DNA of 40,552 bases, from positions 1-40,552 of the forward strand of contig CABIYX010000029.1 in NCBI GenBank assembly GCA_902363045.1, read 5' to 3'. This document shows, in pieces, positions 18,211-26,472 of the stretch; position 1 is the first letter of the stretch; every line of letters starts with the position of its first letter. The translations under genes and the position numbers were made by a program. The DNA is from Clostridiales bacterium (GTDB taxonomy: Bacteria; Bacillota; Clostridia; Oscillospirales; Oscillospiraceae). The notes below the pieces were generated by a model. The model was not told where the DNA came from. It searched no databases and saw nothing but the letters and a program-made list of their open reading frames with translations.

Positions 18211-18245
18211 AAAGCAGCGCGCCCGGCGTCCGGGCGCGCTGCTTT
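18211..18245. terminator. bidirectional terminator, pflB/obgE
   Basis: Perfect 16-bp stem (18211-18226 with 18230-18245) and 3-nt loop between convergent genes. The minus strand has a TTTTT run and the plus strand TTTGATTT. Confidence 0.92.
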
Positions 18246-18248
18246 GAT

Positions 18249-19529
18249 TTAGCGCTGATATTCAAATTCCAGGTCGTACAGGGAGACGATGTCCCCATCC
18301 TGGATGCCCATGGCCTCCAGCTTGTCGAACAGGCCGGACTCCCGCAGCTTGCGGTCGAACCAGTTGCGGCTCTCATAATCTCCAAAGTTGACGTTGGCCA
18401 TCAGATGCTGGAGCCAGGGGGCCTCCACCACCCAGGTGTCGTCGTACTTCTCAATGGAGACCTCGCCGGAGGTGTCCACCTCGGGGGGACGCTCCACATA
18501 GGTGGGCTCATACACCGCCACAGGGGGCAGCTGGGCCAGCTCCCGGGCGGCCTGTTTGACCAGCTCCCGGGTGCCCTGATGGGCCGCGGCGGAGATCTCG
18601 AACAGCTCCAGCCCCAGGCCCTCCACATGGGCGCGGAGCTTGTCCAGCAGGGCTGGGTCCGCCATGATGTCCGTCTTGTTGGCGGCCACGATCATCTTGC
18701 GGGAGGCCAGCTCGGGGGAGTACTGCTTCAGCTCGGCGTTGATGGCCTCGAAGTCCTCCACCGGGTCCCGGCCCTCGCTGCCGGAGACGTCCACCACATG
18801 GATGAGCAGGCGGCAGCGGTCGATGTGCCGCAGAAAGTCGTGGCCCAGGCCGGCGCCGCCGGCGGCGCCCTCAATGATGCCCGGGATGTCCGCCATGACG
18901 AAGGAGACGCCCTCCTCCACATACACCACGCCCAGGTTGGGGAAGAGGGTGGTGAAGTGGTAGTTGGCGATCTTGGGCTGGGCCCGGCTGACCACGCTGA
19001 GCAGCGTGGACTTGCCCACGTTGGGGAAGCCCACCAGACCCACATCGGCCAGCAGCTTCAGCTCCAGCACCACCTCGCGGCTCTCGCCGGGGTAGCCCGC
19101 CTTGGCAAAGCGGGGGACCTGCCGGGTGGGGGTGGCGAAGTGCTGGTTGCCCCAGCCGCCCCGGCCGCCCTTGCAGAGGATGAAGGGGGCGTCATCCGAC
19201 ATATCGTGGATGATCTCCTGGGTGGCGGCGTCCCGGATGATGGTGCCCCGGGGGACCCGCAGGACCAGGTCCGCGCCGTTTCTGCCGGTGCAACGCTTGC
19301 CGCCGCCGTCTGTGCCGTTGGCGGCGGTGTACTTGCGCTTATAGCGGAAGTCCATCAGGGTGGACATATGATCGTCCACCGTGACCACCACGTTGCCGCC
19401 CCGGCCGCCGTCGCCGCCGTCCGGGCCGCCGGCGGCCACATATTTCTCCCGGTGGAAGGAGACCACGCCGTTGCCGCCGTTGCCGGAGCGGACGGTGATC
19501 TTCGCGGTATCTACAAAGGGTGCTGCCAT
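18249..19529 (-). CDS. obgE: ribosome-associated GTPase Obg/CgtA
   Basis: 426 aa with the three Obg parts: glycine-rich N-terminal Obg fold (1-158, FVDTAKITVRSGNGGNG and GGPDGGDGGRGG), G domain with G1 GFPNVGKST (167-175), DIPGIIEGA (G3), NKTD (G4), and a C-terminal OCT domain (about 350-426, ending SLYDLEFEYQR). It functions in late 50S assembly and stress control. The gene lies downstream of rplU-prp-rpmA as in Bacillus, with a PPC-domain gene inserted where spo0B is found there. Confidence 0.97.
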   Translation of the reverse strand: MAAPFVDTAKITVRSGNGGNGVVSFHREKYVAAGGPDGGDGGRGGNVVVTVDDHMSTLMDFRYKRKYTAANGTDGGGKRCTGRNGADLVLRVPRGTIIRDAATQEIIHDMSDDAPFILCKGGRGGWGNQHFATPTRQVPRFAKAGYPGESREVVLELKLLADVGLVGFPNVGKSTLLSVVSRAQPKIANYHFTTLFPNLGVVYVEEGVSFVMADIPGIIEGAAGGAGLGHDFLRHIDRCRLLIHVVDVSGSEGRDPVEDFEAINAELKQYSPELASRKMIVAANKTDIMADPALLDKLRAHVEGLGLELFEISAAAHQGTRELVKQAARELAQLPPVAVYEPTYVERPPEVDTSGEVSIEKYDDTWVVEAPWLQHLMANVNFGDYESRNWFDRKLRESGLFDKLEAMGIQDGDIVSLYDLEFEYQR

Positions 19530-19562
19530 ACAGAACGCCTCCTTACAGTGTGATGTTCAGGT

Positions 19563-19985
19563 TCAAAATTCCAGCAGATTGAGCCCCACGGTCTCGCTGA
19601 ACTTCCGGCCCACCTGCCCGTCCCAGACCTGGAGGAAGAGCTCCAGGGTGGCGCTGATGGTGGCGGAGGAGAGATGGCCCGCGTGGACCTCTCCGGTGAC
19701 CGGGTTCCCGATGGTGATGTGCAGATGGAGATAGGGCGCCCCGTCCTTCCGGGTCACATTGCCCACCAGGGCGGAGATCTCGTAATCCTCCTGATACCGG
19801 TGGGAGTAGTATTGCTTCTCCACCGTGTTAAAAATACCAATGGTCACATCATTGGCCGCGCCAAGGGCGGAGACGGAGGCAAGCTGGATGCCTTCCTCCT
19901 CCACCAGCCGGGTAAGGGAAGCAACGATCTCCTCGCCGGGGTCCAGACGCAGGACATATCCCTGAGAAAACTTGCGATATTCCAT
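19563..19985 (-). CDS. PPC/DUF296 domain protein
   Basis: 140 aa, a single PCC (DUF296) domain: YVLRLDPGEEIVASLTRLVEEEGI, the core SALGAANDVTIGIF, then YLHLHITIGNPVTGEVHAGHLSSATISATLELFL with the conserved histidines. These proteins form trimers. Plant members are joined to AT-hooks, while the bacterial stand-alone form has no established role and shows no DNA-binding segment here. ATG 19985 lies 9 bp after AGAGG. It sits between the rpmA terminator and obgE, 33 bp upstream of obgE. Confidence 0.85.
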   Translation of the reverse strand: MEYRKFSQGYVLRLDPGEEIVASLTRLVEEEGIQLASVSALGAANDVTIGIFNTVEKQYYSHRYQEDYEISALVGNVTRKDGAPYLHLHITIGNPVTGEVHAGHLSSATISATLELFLQVWDGQVGRKFSETVGLNLLEF

Positions 19986-20008
19986 ACAAGAAAACCTCTT
20001 TCTGGATA

Positions 20009-20040
20009 AAAAGAGCCGCAAACGGTGATCGTTTGCGGCT
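20009..20040 (-). terminator. terminator after rpmA
   Basis: 11-bp perfect stem (20014-20024 with 20030-20040), followed on the minus strand by a TTTTT run that starts near 20012. It separates the ribosomal genes from the PPC and obgE genes, so obgE either relies on read-through or has its own promoter. Confidence 0.85.
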
Positions 20041-20051
20041 TTATGGCTTGA

Positions 20052-20336
20052 TTACTGCGCGATCTCGATGATGGAGACCTGCTTGCGGTCCTTGCCCAGG
20101 CGCTCGAACTTCACCTTGCCGGACTTCATGGCGAACAGGGTGTCATCGCTGCCCTTGCCCACGTTCACGCCGGGGTGGATGTGGGTGCCGCGCTGCCGGA
20201 CCAGAATGTTGCCGGCCAGCACGAACTGACCGTCGCCGCGCTTCACGCCCAGACGCTTGGACTCAGAATCGCGGCCGTTCCGGGTGGAGCCAACGCCCTT
20301 TTTATGGGCGAAAAACTGCAGACCGATATTCAGCAT
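20052..20336 (-). CDS. rpmA: 50S ribosomal protein L27
   Basis: 94 aa. L27 reaches the peptidyl transferase centre with its N-terminus. Here the N-terminus is [10 protein letters not shown] followed by [14 protein letters not shown]: the Firmicutes extension (LQFFA) that must be removed by the protease Prp before L27 can function. The prp gene is immediately upstream (4 bp). The first residue after cleavage would be H11. Confidence 0.98.
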   Translation of the reverse strand: MLNIGLQFFAHKKGVGSTRNGRDSESKRLGVKRGDGQFVLAGNILVRQRGTHIHPGVNVGKGSDDTLFAMKSGKVKFERLGKDRKQVSIIEIAQ

Positions 20337-20340
20337 AGTG

Positions 20341-20670
20341 TTACACCTCCAAAACGGTAATATGGTCGGGATATTCCTCCGCAAGCTGGACCAGGTGGAC
20401 CATGAGGGCGGTCAGGAGGACCTGACAGGTATCCTCATTGGCCGGTCCCAGCTGGGCGGGGAGCTTCAGTGTAATGGACGCGTCCTTCTGCCGCACCTTC
20501 ACCGGAGCCTCCAGGCCGAGCACGTCGTTGACGGCGCACTCCGCCAGGCGCACGGCGCTGGTCACTGCGGCACAGACGATGTCCTCTCCCTCCGAGGCGT
20601 AGCCGCTGTGTCCCTGGACAGTGAAGCCGGTGATGCGGCGGCCTTCGGTGTGGAATGTGGCGGTGGTCAT
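20341..20670 (-). CDS. prp: ribosomal-processing cysteine protease Prp
   Basis: 109 aa. It cleaves the N-terminal extension of L27. The catalytic pair is H21 in [17 protein letters not shown] and C33 of the same segment. It lies between rplU (3-bp gap) and rpmA (4-bp gap), the standard Firmicutes order, which matches protease and substrate production. Confidence 0.95.
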   Translation of the reverse strand: MTTATFHTEGRRITGFTVQGHSGYASEGEDIVCAAVTSAVRLAECAVNDVLGLEAPVKVRQKDASITLKLPAQLGPANEDTCQVLLTALMVHLVQLAEEYPDHITVLEV

Positions 20671-20673
20671 GGA

Positions 20674-20985
20674 TCAGGCCTTGATGGCGCCGATCTGCAC
20701 CTTGGTATAGGGCTGACGGTGGCCCTGACGCTTCCGGTAGCCCTTCTTGGGGGTGTACTTGAAGACGCGGACCTTCTTGCCCTTGCCGTTCTTCACGACG
20801 GTGGCGGCCACGGAAGCGCCCTCCACGGCGGGAGCGCCGAAGGTGGCCTTGTCGCCGTCCAGGATGGCCAGAACCTGATCGAACACGATCTCCTGGCCGG
20901 CCTCGGCCTCCAGCTTCTCGATGAACAGAGTGTCGCCCTCCGCCACCTTGTACTGCTTGCCGCCGGTCACAATGATTGCCTGCAT
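20674..20985 (-). CDS. rplU: 50S ribosomal protein L21
   Basis: 103 aa beginning [18 protein letters not shown] and ending with the L21 signature [19 protein letters not shown]. It binds 23S rRNA. ATG 20985 with AAGGAGT upstream; the frame is open further upstream, but the conserved N-terminus fixes the start. First gene of rplU-prp-rpmA, driven by a near-perfect promoter and a structured leader. Confidence 0.98.
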   Translation of the reverse strand: MQAIIVTGGKQYKVAEGDTLFIEKLEAEAGQEIVFDQVLAILDGDKATFGAPAVEGASVAATVVKNGKGKKVRVFKYTPKKGYRKRQGHRQPYTKVQIGAIKA

Positions 20986-21064
20986 GATATTCAACTCCTT
21001 CATTACGGGCTCGCTCTTACGGGAGGGAAGCGGACCTTCCACTTTTCACCCCGCTCAAAGCGGC
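20986..21064 (-). promoter_or_regulatory. rplU leader RNA (possible L21 leader)
   Basis: About 79 nt between the inferred start of transcription and rplU. It can form two small hairpins, CCGCT-TTG-AGCGG and GGAAG/CTTCC. Firmicutes rplU operons often have an autoregulatory L21 leader; whether this one fits that family needs a covariance model. Confidence 0.45.
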
Positions 21065-21070
21065 TACAAA

Positions 21071-21099
21071 ATTATATCAGTGGAAAAAATCAATGTCAA
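21071..21099 (-). promoter_or_regulatory. consensus promoter of rplU-prp-rpmA
   Basis: On the minus strand TTGACA (21099-21094) and TATAAT (21076-21071) with a 17-bp spacer; both hexamers match the housekeeping consensus exactly. Confidence 0.93.
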
Positions 21100-21113
21100 T
21101 AGCTTTTTGAGAA

Positions 21114-21392
21114 TTATTGCAAAAAAACCGGCGGTTCCGGGGCGGAAATGGGACTGTTTTGGATCAGCTCCAGCTTCTGCCACCGGGTGAGCCGCTTGAT
21201 GGCGCTCTCTCGCCGGAGGGCTGCGGACCGGTCCGCGGCCTGCTCCCAGTAGACCAGGGCGACCGGCCGGCGGCTGCGGGTGTATTTGGTTCCTTTTCCG
21301 GCGTTGTGGGCGGCGAGGCGGCGGTCCAGGTTGTTGGTGCAGCCAGTATAGAGGGTGCCATCGGAGCAGCGGAGGAGATAGACAAAGTACAT
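21114..21392 (-). CDS. GIY-YIG domain small protein
   Basis: 92 aa. GIY-YIG nuclease-like domain of the UPF0213/YhbQ type: YFVYLLRCSDGTLYTGCTNNLDRRLAAHNAG carries the two Tyr motifs (VYL and YTG) and the catalytic Arg (R24 or R25), and AKxTRSRRPVALVYWE is replaced by GTKYTRSRRPVALVYWE. A basic tail follows (ESAIKRLTRWQKLELI). The ATG overlaps the histidine kinase stop (TGATG at 21394-21390), so translation is probably coupled. Biological role unknown. Confidence 0.9.
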   Translation of the reverse strand: MYFVYLLRCSDGTLYTGCTNNLDRRLAAHNAGKGTKYTRSRRPVALVYWEQAADRSAALRRESAIKRLTRWQKLELIQNSPISAPEPPVFLQ

Positions 21393-22846
21393 CAGACCGC
21401 CTCCTCTTCCGCGGACGCCGGAGCGGTGGGGAGGAGGAAGGAGATCCGGGTGCCCACGCCCTCCCGGGAGACCACCTCGAACCAGCCGCCGTGGCGGTCC
21501 ACGATCCACTTGGCGATGGACAGCCCCAGGCCGGTGCCCCCTGTTCTGCGGTCCCGGGATTGGTCGGTGCGGTAGAAGCGGTCGAAGATGTGGGGGATGC
21601 CCTGGGGGGAGATGCCCATGCCCTCGTCCTGGACGGTGACCCGGGCATACCCCTCCTGTGCGGTGACCCGGAGATAGATCCGCCCGTCCGGCGGGCTGTA
21701 TTTGACGCTGTTGTCCATGAGGATGCGCATGACCTGCTTGATAAGGCCCTGGTCGGCCCGGACCGGGATGGGGGCCTCGCCCCAGCGGGGGAGGAAGGTC
21801 CGGTCTTGGTGGATCATCTCCTCCTCCCGCAGGACCTCGCCGGCCAGGGCGGTGAGGTCGAAGGCCACAGGCTTGACCGGCTGGGTGTCGTTGTCCCCCC
21901 GGGCCAGGAAGAGGAGCTGCTCCACCAGCTCCTCCATGGCCTTGGCCTCGGAGCGGATGGCGTGGATGGACTCCTGAAGGGCCTCGGGATCGTCCTTGCC
22001 CCAGCGGTCCAGAAGGGCGGCGTAGCCCTGGATGACGGCGATGGGGGTGCGCAGCTCGTGGCTGGCGTCGGAGACGAAGCGCATCTGGGCGCTGTACGCC
22101 TTGTTGATCCGGTCCAGCATGGCGTTGATGGCCTGGGCCAGGGCGCGCAGCTCCTTCTGGGTGGCGGGCAGGTCGATGCGGCTGTCCAGGTGCTTGGCGT
22201 TGATCTTCTCCAGCTCCCCGGCCAGGGCCTCCAGCTGCTGCCGGGACATGTGGGTCATGGAGTTCAGGCGGGCGGCGGTGGCCGCCAGGTCCTGGATGGG
22301 TTTCAGGACCTTGTGGATGGAGCGGTTGTTCCGGAACAGATTGGTCAGCAGGGACAGCCCCTGGCAGATGAGCAGCACCGCCCCGGCCCAGCACAGGGCG
22401 CCGGAGACGCCGGTGAGATCCACCGTGACCGCATAGGGCTGCCCGGCGCTTTTCAGCTCCACAGAGTAGTACTGCATCAGGTCGTACTGGTGCAGGGCGT
22501 CCGCGGTCTCCCGGCGGATCCGCAGCCAGTCGAAGGGGACCGGGACACCCTGGGGCTCCCGGTCCAGGGGGGTGATGCTGTAATCGCTGGCCTCCATCCA
22601 GGGGATGGCGTCTGCGGTGGGCACCCCTCTGACGTCCACCAGGGCCACCACATCGGCGCAGCGGTTCTCTGCCCAAAGGAACAGGCCGGTGGTGGCCATG
22701 ATGACCAACAGCAGGTCCATCACAAAAAAGATGCCCAGCTGGCGGAAGAAAAAACCGAAATTCAGGCGGAATACCAGGGAGGACCGTGCTCCGTGCAGGG
22801 GGTCCTGGGCGGGCGGGGCCTGGAAGCGGTGGCGGCGTTTTGGCAT
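21392..22846 (-). CDS. sensor histidine kinase
   Basis: 484 aa. Membrane sensor: TM1 about 38-58, an extracytoplasmic region of about 85 residues, TM2 about 143-165, a HAMP-like linker, the dimerisation helix with phospho-acceptor H263 (FVSDASHELRTPIAVIQGY), then the ATPase domain with N box (MDNSVKYS), G1 (DEGMGI), F box (FDRFYRTD) and G2 (GGTGLGLSIAKWIVDRHGG). It partners the OmpR-type regulator encoded 42 bp upstream. The signal is unknown. Confidence 0.95.
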   Translation of the reverse strand: MPKRRHRFQAPPAQDPLHGARSSLVFRLNFGFFFRQLGIFFVMDLLLVIMATTGLFLWAENRCADVVALVDVRGVPTADAIPWMEASDYSITPLDREPQGVPVPFDWLRIRRETADALHQYDLMQYYSVELKSAGQPYAVTVDLTGVSGALCWAGAVLLICQGLSLLTNLFRNNRSIHKVLKPIQDLAATAARLNSMTHMSRQQLEALAGELEKINAKHLDSRIDLPATQKELRALAQAINAMLDRINKAYSAQMRFVSDASHELRTPIAVIQGYAALLDRWGKDDPEALQESIHAIRSEAKAMEELVEQLLFLARGDNDTQPVKPVAFDLTALAGEVLREEEMIHQDRTFLPRWGEAPIPVRADQGLIKQVMRILMDNSVKYSPPDGRIYLRVTAQEGYARVTVQDEGMGISPQGIPHIFDRFYRTDQSRDRRTGGTGLGLSIAKWIVDRHGGWFEVVSREGVGTRISFLLPTAPASAEEEAV

Positions 22847-22888
22847 GGCGGGCCTCCTTTCTGGGCGGGGACGTCTGGGGCGCAGGGG

Positions 22889-23566
22889 TCAGTTCTCCCG
22901 GATGACGTAGCCCACGCCCCGCACCGTGTGGATCAGCTTGAAGCCGAAGGCCTCGTCCAGCTTGCTGCGGAGGAAGCGGATATACACATCCACCGAGTTG
23001 GTCTCCCCCACGAAGTCAAAGCCCCAGACGCTGTCCAGCAGGGTCTCCCGGGAGAGAACGTGCCCCTTGTTTTCCAGCAGGTGGCGCAGCAGGTCGAACT
23101 CCTTCTTGGTCAGCTCCACCGGCTGGTCCTTCATGGTGACCTGGTGCTGGTCCACATTCATGGTCAGGGGGCCGGCGGTGAGCAGGGTCTCCTCCGGGGC
23201 GGCGGTCCGCTTCCGCAGGGCGGCCCGGATCCGGGCCAGCAGCTCCTCGATGGCGAAGGGCTTTGTGATATAGTCGTCCGCCCCTGAGTCCAGACCGGAG
23301 ACCTTATCGATGACGCTGTCCCGGGCGGTGAGCATGATGACGGGGGTGGAGCGCTCCCGCCGCAGGCGGCGGAGCACCTCCATGCCGGACAGCTGGGGCA
23401 GCATGATGTCCAGCAGCACCAGGTCGAAGCTGCCGGACAGGGCCCGCTCCAGGCCGGTGCGGCCGTCAAAGGCCTTTTCTACCTCGTAGCCCTCATACCG
23501 AAGCTCCAGCTCCACCATGCGGGCCAGCTTTTCCTCGTCCTCCACCAGAAGGATCGTTTCAGCCAC
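22889..23566 (-). CDS. OmpR-family response regulator
   Basis: 225 aa. Receiver domain with the acidic pair E9-D10, phospho-acceptor D53 (LVLLDIMLP) and the conserved T and K of MLTARD and ITKPF, followed by a winged-helix DNA-binding domain from about 130 (ELTKKEFDLLRHLLENKGHVLSRETLLDSVWG ... SVDVYIRFLRSKL). Cognate partner of the downstream kinase. Confidence 0.96.
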   Translation of the reverse strand: MAETILLVEDEEKLARMVELELRYEGYEVEKAFDGRTGLERALSGSFDLVLLDIMLPQLSGMEVLRRLRRERSTPVIMLTARDSVIDKVSGLDSGADDYITKPFAIEELLARIRAALRKRTAAPEETLLTAGPLTMNVDQHQVTMKDQPVELTKKEFDLLRHLLENKGHVLSRETLLDSVWGFDFVGETNSVDVYIRFLRSKLDEAFGFKLIHTVRGVGYVIREN

Positions 23567-23640
23567 AGTACATTCACCTCATTCAAGGGCGGAGCGCAGA
23601 CTCCGCCGGGATCTCTGCGGGCGGCTCCCGGCCGCGCCGC

Positions 23641-24213
23641 TCACTTTTTTCGTCCGCCGGATTTCTCGTGCTGGGATCTCAGCTCATCCATCACCTGCCG
23701 GCCCACATCGGCGGCGGTGTCCGCCACCGAACCCATGACGCCGTTCAGGGCGTCGTCCTCCAGATCGGGGCCGGTGACCTGATATCGGAAGCCGAAGAAC
23801 AGCCCCAGAAGCATGAGCGGCAGGGCGATCCAAAAGAAAAAGATCAGAATGACGGTCAGCAGCAGCATGGGGATGGCAGTGATGGGCTGCTCCCTGCGCC
23901 AGATCTCCAGCTCATTGTCCAGCAGGATGCTCCGCAGGCGGCGCATCAGCCGGCGCAGCCTGCTCCGGCGGCGCTTCTTCCCGGCGGCGGGCTCCACCGG
24001 GAGGGGCAGATCCTGGGTGGGCGGGGGCGGCGGCGCCTCCCCCTTGGTGGAGTAGTAGGCGTCCTCCGGCCGGGGGATCACCCCGCGCTCCTCCAGATAG
24101 ATCAGGGCGTCCAGCAGATTGCCGCCGCTGTACTCCAGGGCGGCCTTGGCCTGACCATAGGATACGGCGGCCTTTTCCCGCAGGCGCTCCACCTGCTCCA
24201 GCGTGATCTCCAT
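23641..24213 (-). CDS. DUF4342/UBA-like membrane protein
   Basis: 190 aa. The N-terminus (1-45, ITLEQVERLREKAAVSYGQAK then ALEYSGGNLLDALIYLE) is a UBA/TS-N-like three-helix domain of the DUF4342 type. A Pro-rich linker and a very basic stretch (KKRRRSRLRRLMRRLR, about 79-94) come next, then one or two membrane segments (about 113-143), and a charged tail. First gene of the run with the two-component system, 74 bp upstream of the regulator gene. Function unknown; membrane localisation suggests it could belong to the signalling unit. Confidence 0.75.
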   Translation of the reverse strand: MEITLEQVERLREKAAVSYGQAKAALEYSGGNLLDALIYLEERGVIPRPEDAYYSTKGEAPPPPPTQDLPLPVEPAAGKKRRRSRLRRLMRRLRSILLDNELEIWRREQPITAIPMLLLTVILIFFFWIALPLMLLGLFFGFRYQVTGPDLEDDALNGVMGSVADTAADVGRQVMDELRSQHEKSGGRKK

Positions 24214-24351
24214 GATAACAGCTCCTTTCGTGCCGGGATGGGCGGGACCCTCCGGTCCCGGTCATGCTCAGGATACCATACCGGCCTTGAACCGTACTTT
24301 ACCATTTCTTAAAATCCCATTAAATGTGCCGCCGCGGGGGGCGGCGGGCGC

Positions 24352-24380
24352 TTGCCCAACTGATTATACTATGTTATAAT
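24352..24380 (+). promoter_or_regulatory. promoter upstream of truA
   Basis: TTGCCC (24352-24357), 17-bp spacer, TATAAT (24375-24380) with extended -10 TG. A terminator hairpin begins only 10 bp downstream. Confidence 0.75.
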
Positions 24381-24390
24381 CCCGATAGCA

Positions 24391-24423
24391 ACCGGGGCGC
24401 GCGGGGTGCCCCGGTCTCTTTTT
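24391..24423 (+). terminator. terminator-like hairpin in the truA leader
   Basis: 8-bp perfect stem ACCGGGGC (24391-24398) with GCCCCGGT (24408-24415), then CTCTTTTT. It lies between the promoter and truA, so it can act as an attenuator or release a very short RNA. Confidence 0.75.
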
Positions 24424-24468
24424 CGGCAGCCCGGCCCCGGAATGAGCACGGTTTGGAATGGTGATGAC

Positions 24469-25224
24469 ATGGAAGGACGCAATATCGCGCTGAAGCTGAT
24501 GTACAATGGAACGGCCTACCACGGATGGCAGGTGCAGAAAAACGCGGTCACTGTGGCCGAGACTCTGGAGAAGGCCCTGAGCACCGTGGTGTGCCACCCG
24601 GTCAAGTGTACCGGGGCGGGGCGGACTGACGCCGGCGTCCATGCGGAGACCTACATCGCCAACTTCCGCACCACCTCCTCCATCCCCTGCGACCGGATCC
24701 CGCTGGCGGTGAACACCCGCCTGCCCCGGGACATCGTGGTGGTAAAGGCCACCCAGGTGCCTGACAGCTTCAATGCCATTGGCTCCTGCCTGCGGAAGGA
24801 GTACACCTACCGCATCTACAACTCACGCCTGGGCAACCCCTTTTTTGTGGACCGGGCCTGGTTCTATCCCAAGCACCTGGATGAGGCGGTCATGCAGCGG
24901 GCGGCGGACCAGTTTGTGGGCACTCACGACTTCCGGGCGGTGCGCTCGGTGGGGACGGAGACCCGGACCACGGTGCGCACGGTGTACTACTTCGATGTAT
25001 CCCGCACTGGCGACCTGATCGAGTGCCGGGTGTGTGCCAACGGCTTCCTCTATAATATGGTGCGGGCTATGGCGGGGACCATCGTGTACGCGGCAGAGGG
25101 GAAGCTGGCGCCGGAGGACATCCCAGCGATCCTGGCCTCCGGGAACCGGACCCTGGCGGGGCCTACAGTTCCGCCAGGTGGGCTGTATATGACCAAGCTG
25201 TGGTATGAGGAGGACGTGCTGTGA
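24469..25224 (+). CDS. truA: tRNA pseudouridine(38-40) synthase TruA
   Basis: 251 aa. It isomerises uridines 38-40 of the tRNA anticodon arm. N-terminus NIALKLMYNGTAYHGWQVQ; catalytic D54 in GAGRTDAGVHA; then FNAIGSCLRKEYTYRIYN, GTHDFRAVRSVG and the C-terminal GFLYNMVRAMAGT motif. Start: ATG 24469, with only a weak ribosome site (GGAATGG); an in-frame ATG at 24442 is the alternative. First gene of truA - DUF5711 - cvpA. Confidence 0.95.
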   Translation: MEGRNIALKLMYNGTAYHGWQVQKNAVTVAETLEKALSTVVCHPVKCTGAGRTDAGVHAETYIANFRTTSSIPCDRIPLAVNTRLPRDIVVVKATQVPDSFNAIGSCLRKEYTYRIYNSRLGNPFFVDRAWFYPKHLDEAVMQRAADQFVGTHDFRAVRSVGTETRTTVRTVYYFDVSRTGDLIECRVCANGFLYNMVRAMAGTIVYAAEGKLAPEDIPAILASGNRTLAGPTVPPGGLYMTKLWYEEDVL

Positions 25225-25267
25225 GGGCGGTCCTTTGGTGCAGGCACAGCGGATGAGGGGCGATACC

Positions 25268-26437
25268 ATGAAGGAAAAAGAAGAGGGGGCGACGCCCCGG
25301 CGGCCGGGCCTCCTGGTCCGGCTGACCGCGCTGGCGGTGACGGCGGCCCTGCTGCTGGGGGCGCTGGCGCTGGTGGTCTATCGGGACCGCTTCAATCTGG
25401 ACGCCCTGCGGCGGTGGTTTGAGTACCGGGAGCTGGAGACCAGCGAGACGGGGGAGGCGGAGCCATTCACCCATGCCGGCGGGGAGCAGGCGTCCTTCGC
25501 CTACCTGAAAAACGGCGTGCTCATGGCCTCCGCTGCCGGGGCACGGTACTACTCACTCTCCGGCGAGCTGTATGCGGAGGAGGTCCGGAATCTGGAGCAC
25601 CCTGTGCTGTCCGCCTCGAAGGAGGCGGGGGTGGTGTACGACGCCGGAGGGGAGGACCTGTTTGTTTTCCGGGGGGTGGAGGAGGCCTTCCACCTGGACC
25701 TGGGGAGCGGAGGGGAGCTTTTGTCCGCCCGGCTGAACGACGCGGGCTGGCTGGCGGTCACCTATCAGGGGGGCGGCCACAAGGGGTCGGTCACCGTATA
25801 TGACGGGACCTATACCAAGGAGATCATAAAAATCAATCTGTCCACATTTATTGTAGACGCCGCGGTCTCTCCCGACTGCCGGACCGTGGCCATCGTCACC
25901 ATGGGGCAGGAGAACGGCTCCTTCCAGAGCCAGATCCGCTTCTACCCTGTCGATCAGAAGGAGCCCTCCGCCACGGTGCCGCTGGGCAACATGGTGGTGA
26001 TGGATCTGGACTATGAGGATGGACAGCTCTGGGTGCTGGGAGAGGACCGGGTGACCACGGTGTCGGAGGACGGCTCCGTGACCGGCTCCTACTCCCTGGG
26101 CCGGAACTATTTGAAGGGATGCAGCTTCGGCGGAGACGGTTTTGCCGTGCTGCTGCTCAGCCGCTACCGGGCGGGCTCCGCTGGCCAGGCGGTGGTGGTG
26201 GGACCGGATGGAACGGAGACCGCGTCTCTGACCCTGCCGGTCAATGTGCTGGATCTGGACGCGGCGGGGCGGTATCTGGCCCTGCTGAGCGGCGAACGGC
26301 TGGAGGTGTACACCTCGGACCTGACGCCATACAGCAGTCTGGAGCATACCCAGAACGCGCGCCATCTCTCCCTGTCCGACTCCGGCGCGGCGCTGCTGGC
26401 CAATGCCCAGCGGGCCTGGCTGTATCTTCCGTCCTGA
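25268..26437 (+). CDS. DUF5711 family protein, membrane-anchored beta-propeller-like
   Basis: 389 aa. An N-terminal membrane segment (about 18-39) with a basic cytoplasmic start, then a repeat-rich beta domain (YLKNGVLMASAAGARYYSLSGE, AAVSPDCRTVAIVTMG, EDGQLWVLGEDRVTTVSEDG, AGRYLALLSGERLEVY), resembling a WD40-like propeller outside the membrane. This fits DUF5711, a clostridial family of unknown role. GAGGGG precedes ATG 25268. It is 43 bp after truA and 35 bp before cvpA. Confidence 0.75.
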   Translation: MKEKEEGATPRRPGLLVRLTALAVTAALLLGALALVVYRDRFNLDALRRWFEYRELETSETGEAEPFTHAGGEQASFAYLKNGVLMASAAGARYYSLSGELYAEEVRNLEHPVLSASKEAGVVYDAGGEDLFVFRGVEEAFHLDLGSGGELLSARLNDAGWLAVTYQGGGHKGSVTVYDGTYTKEIIKINLSTFIVDAAVSPDCRTVAIVTMGQENGSFQSQIRFYPVDQKEPSATVPLGNMVVMDLDYEDGQLWVLGEDRVTTVSEDGSVTGSYSLGRNYLKGCSFGGDGFAVLLLSRYRAGSAGQAVVVGPDGTETASLTLPVNVLDLDAAGRYLALLSGERLEVYTSDLTPYSSLEHTQNARHLSLSDSGAALLANAQRAWLYLPS

Positions 26438-26472
26438 CGGCCTGGGGGCCGAACGATGTAAAGGAGTGTCCC

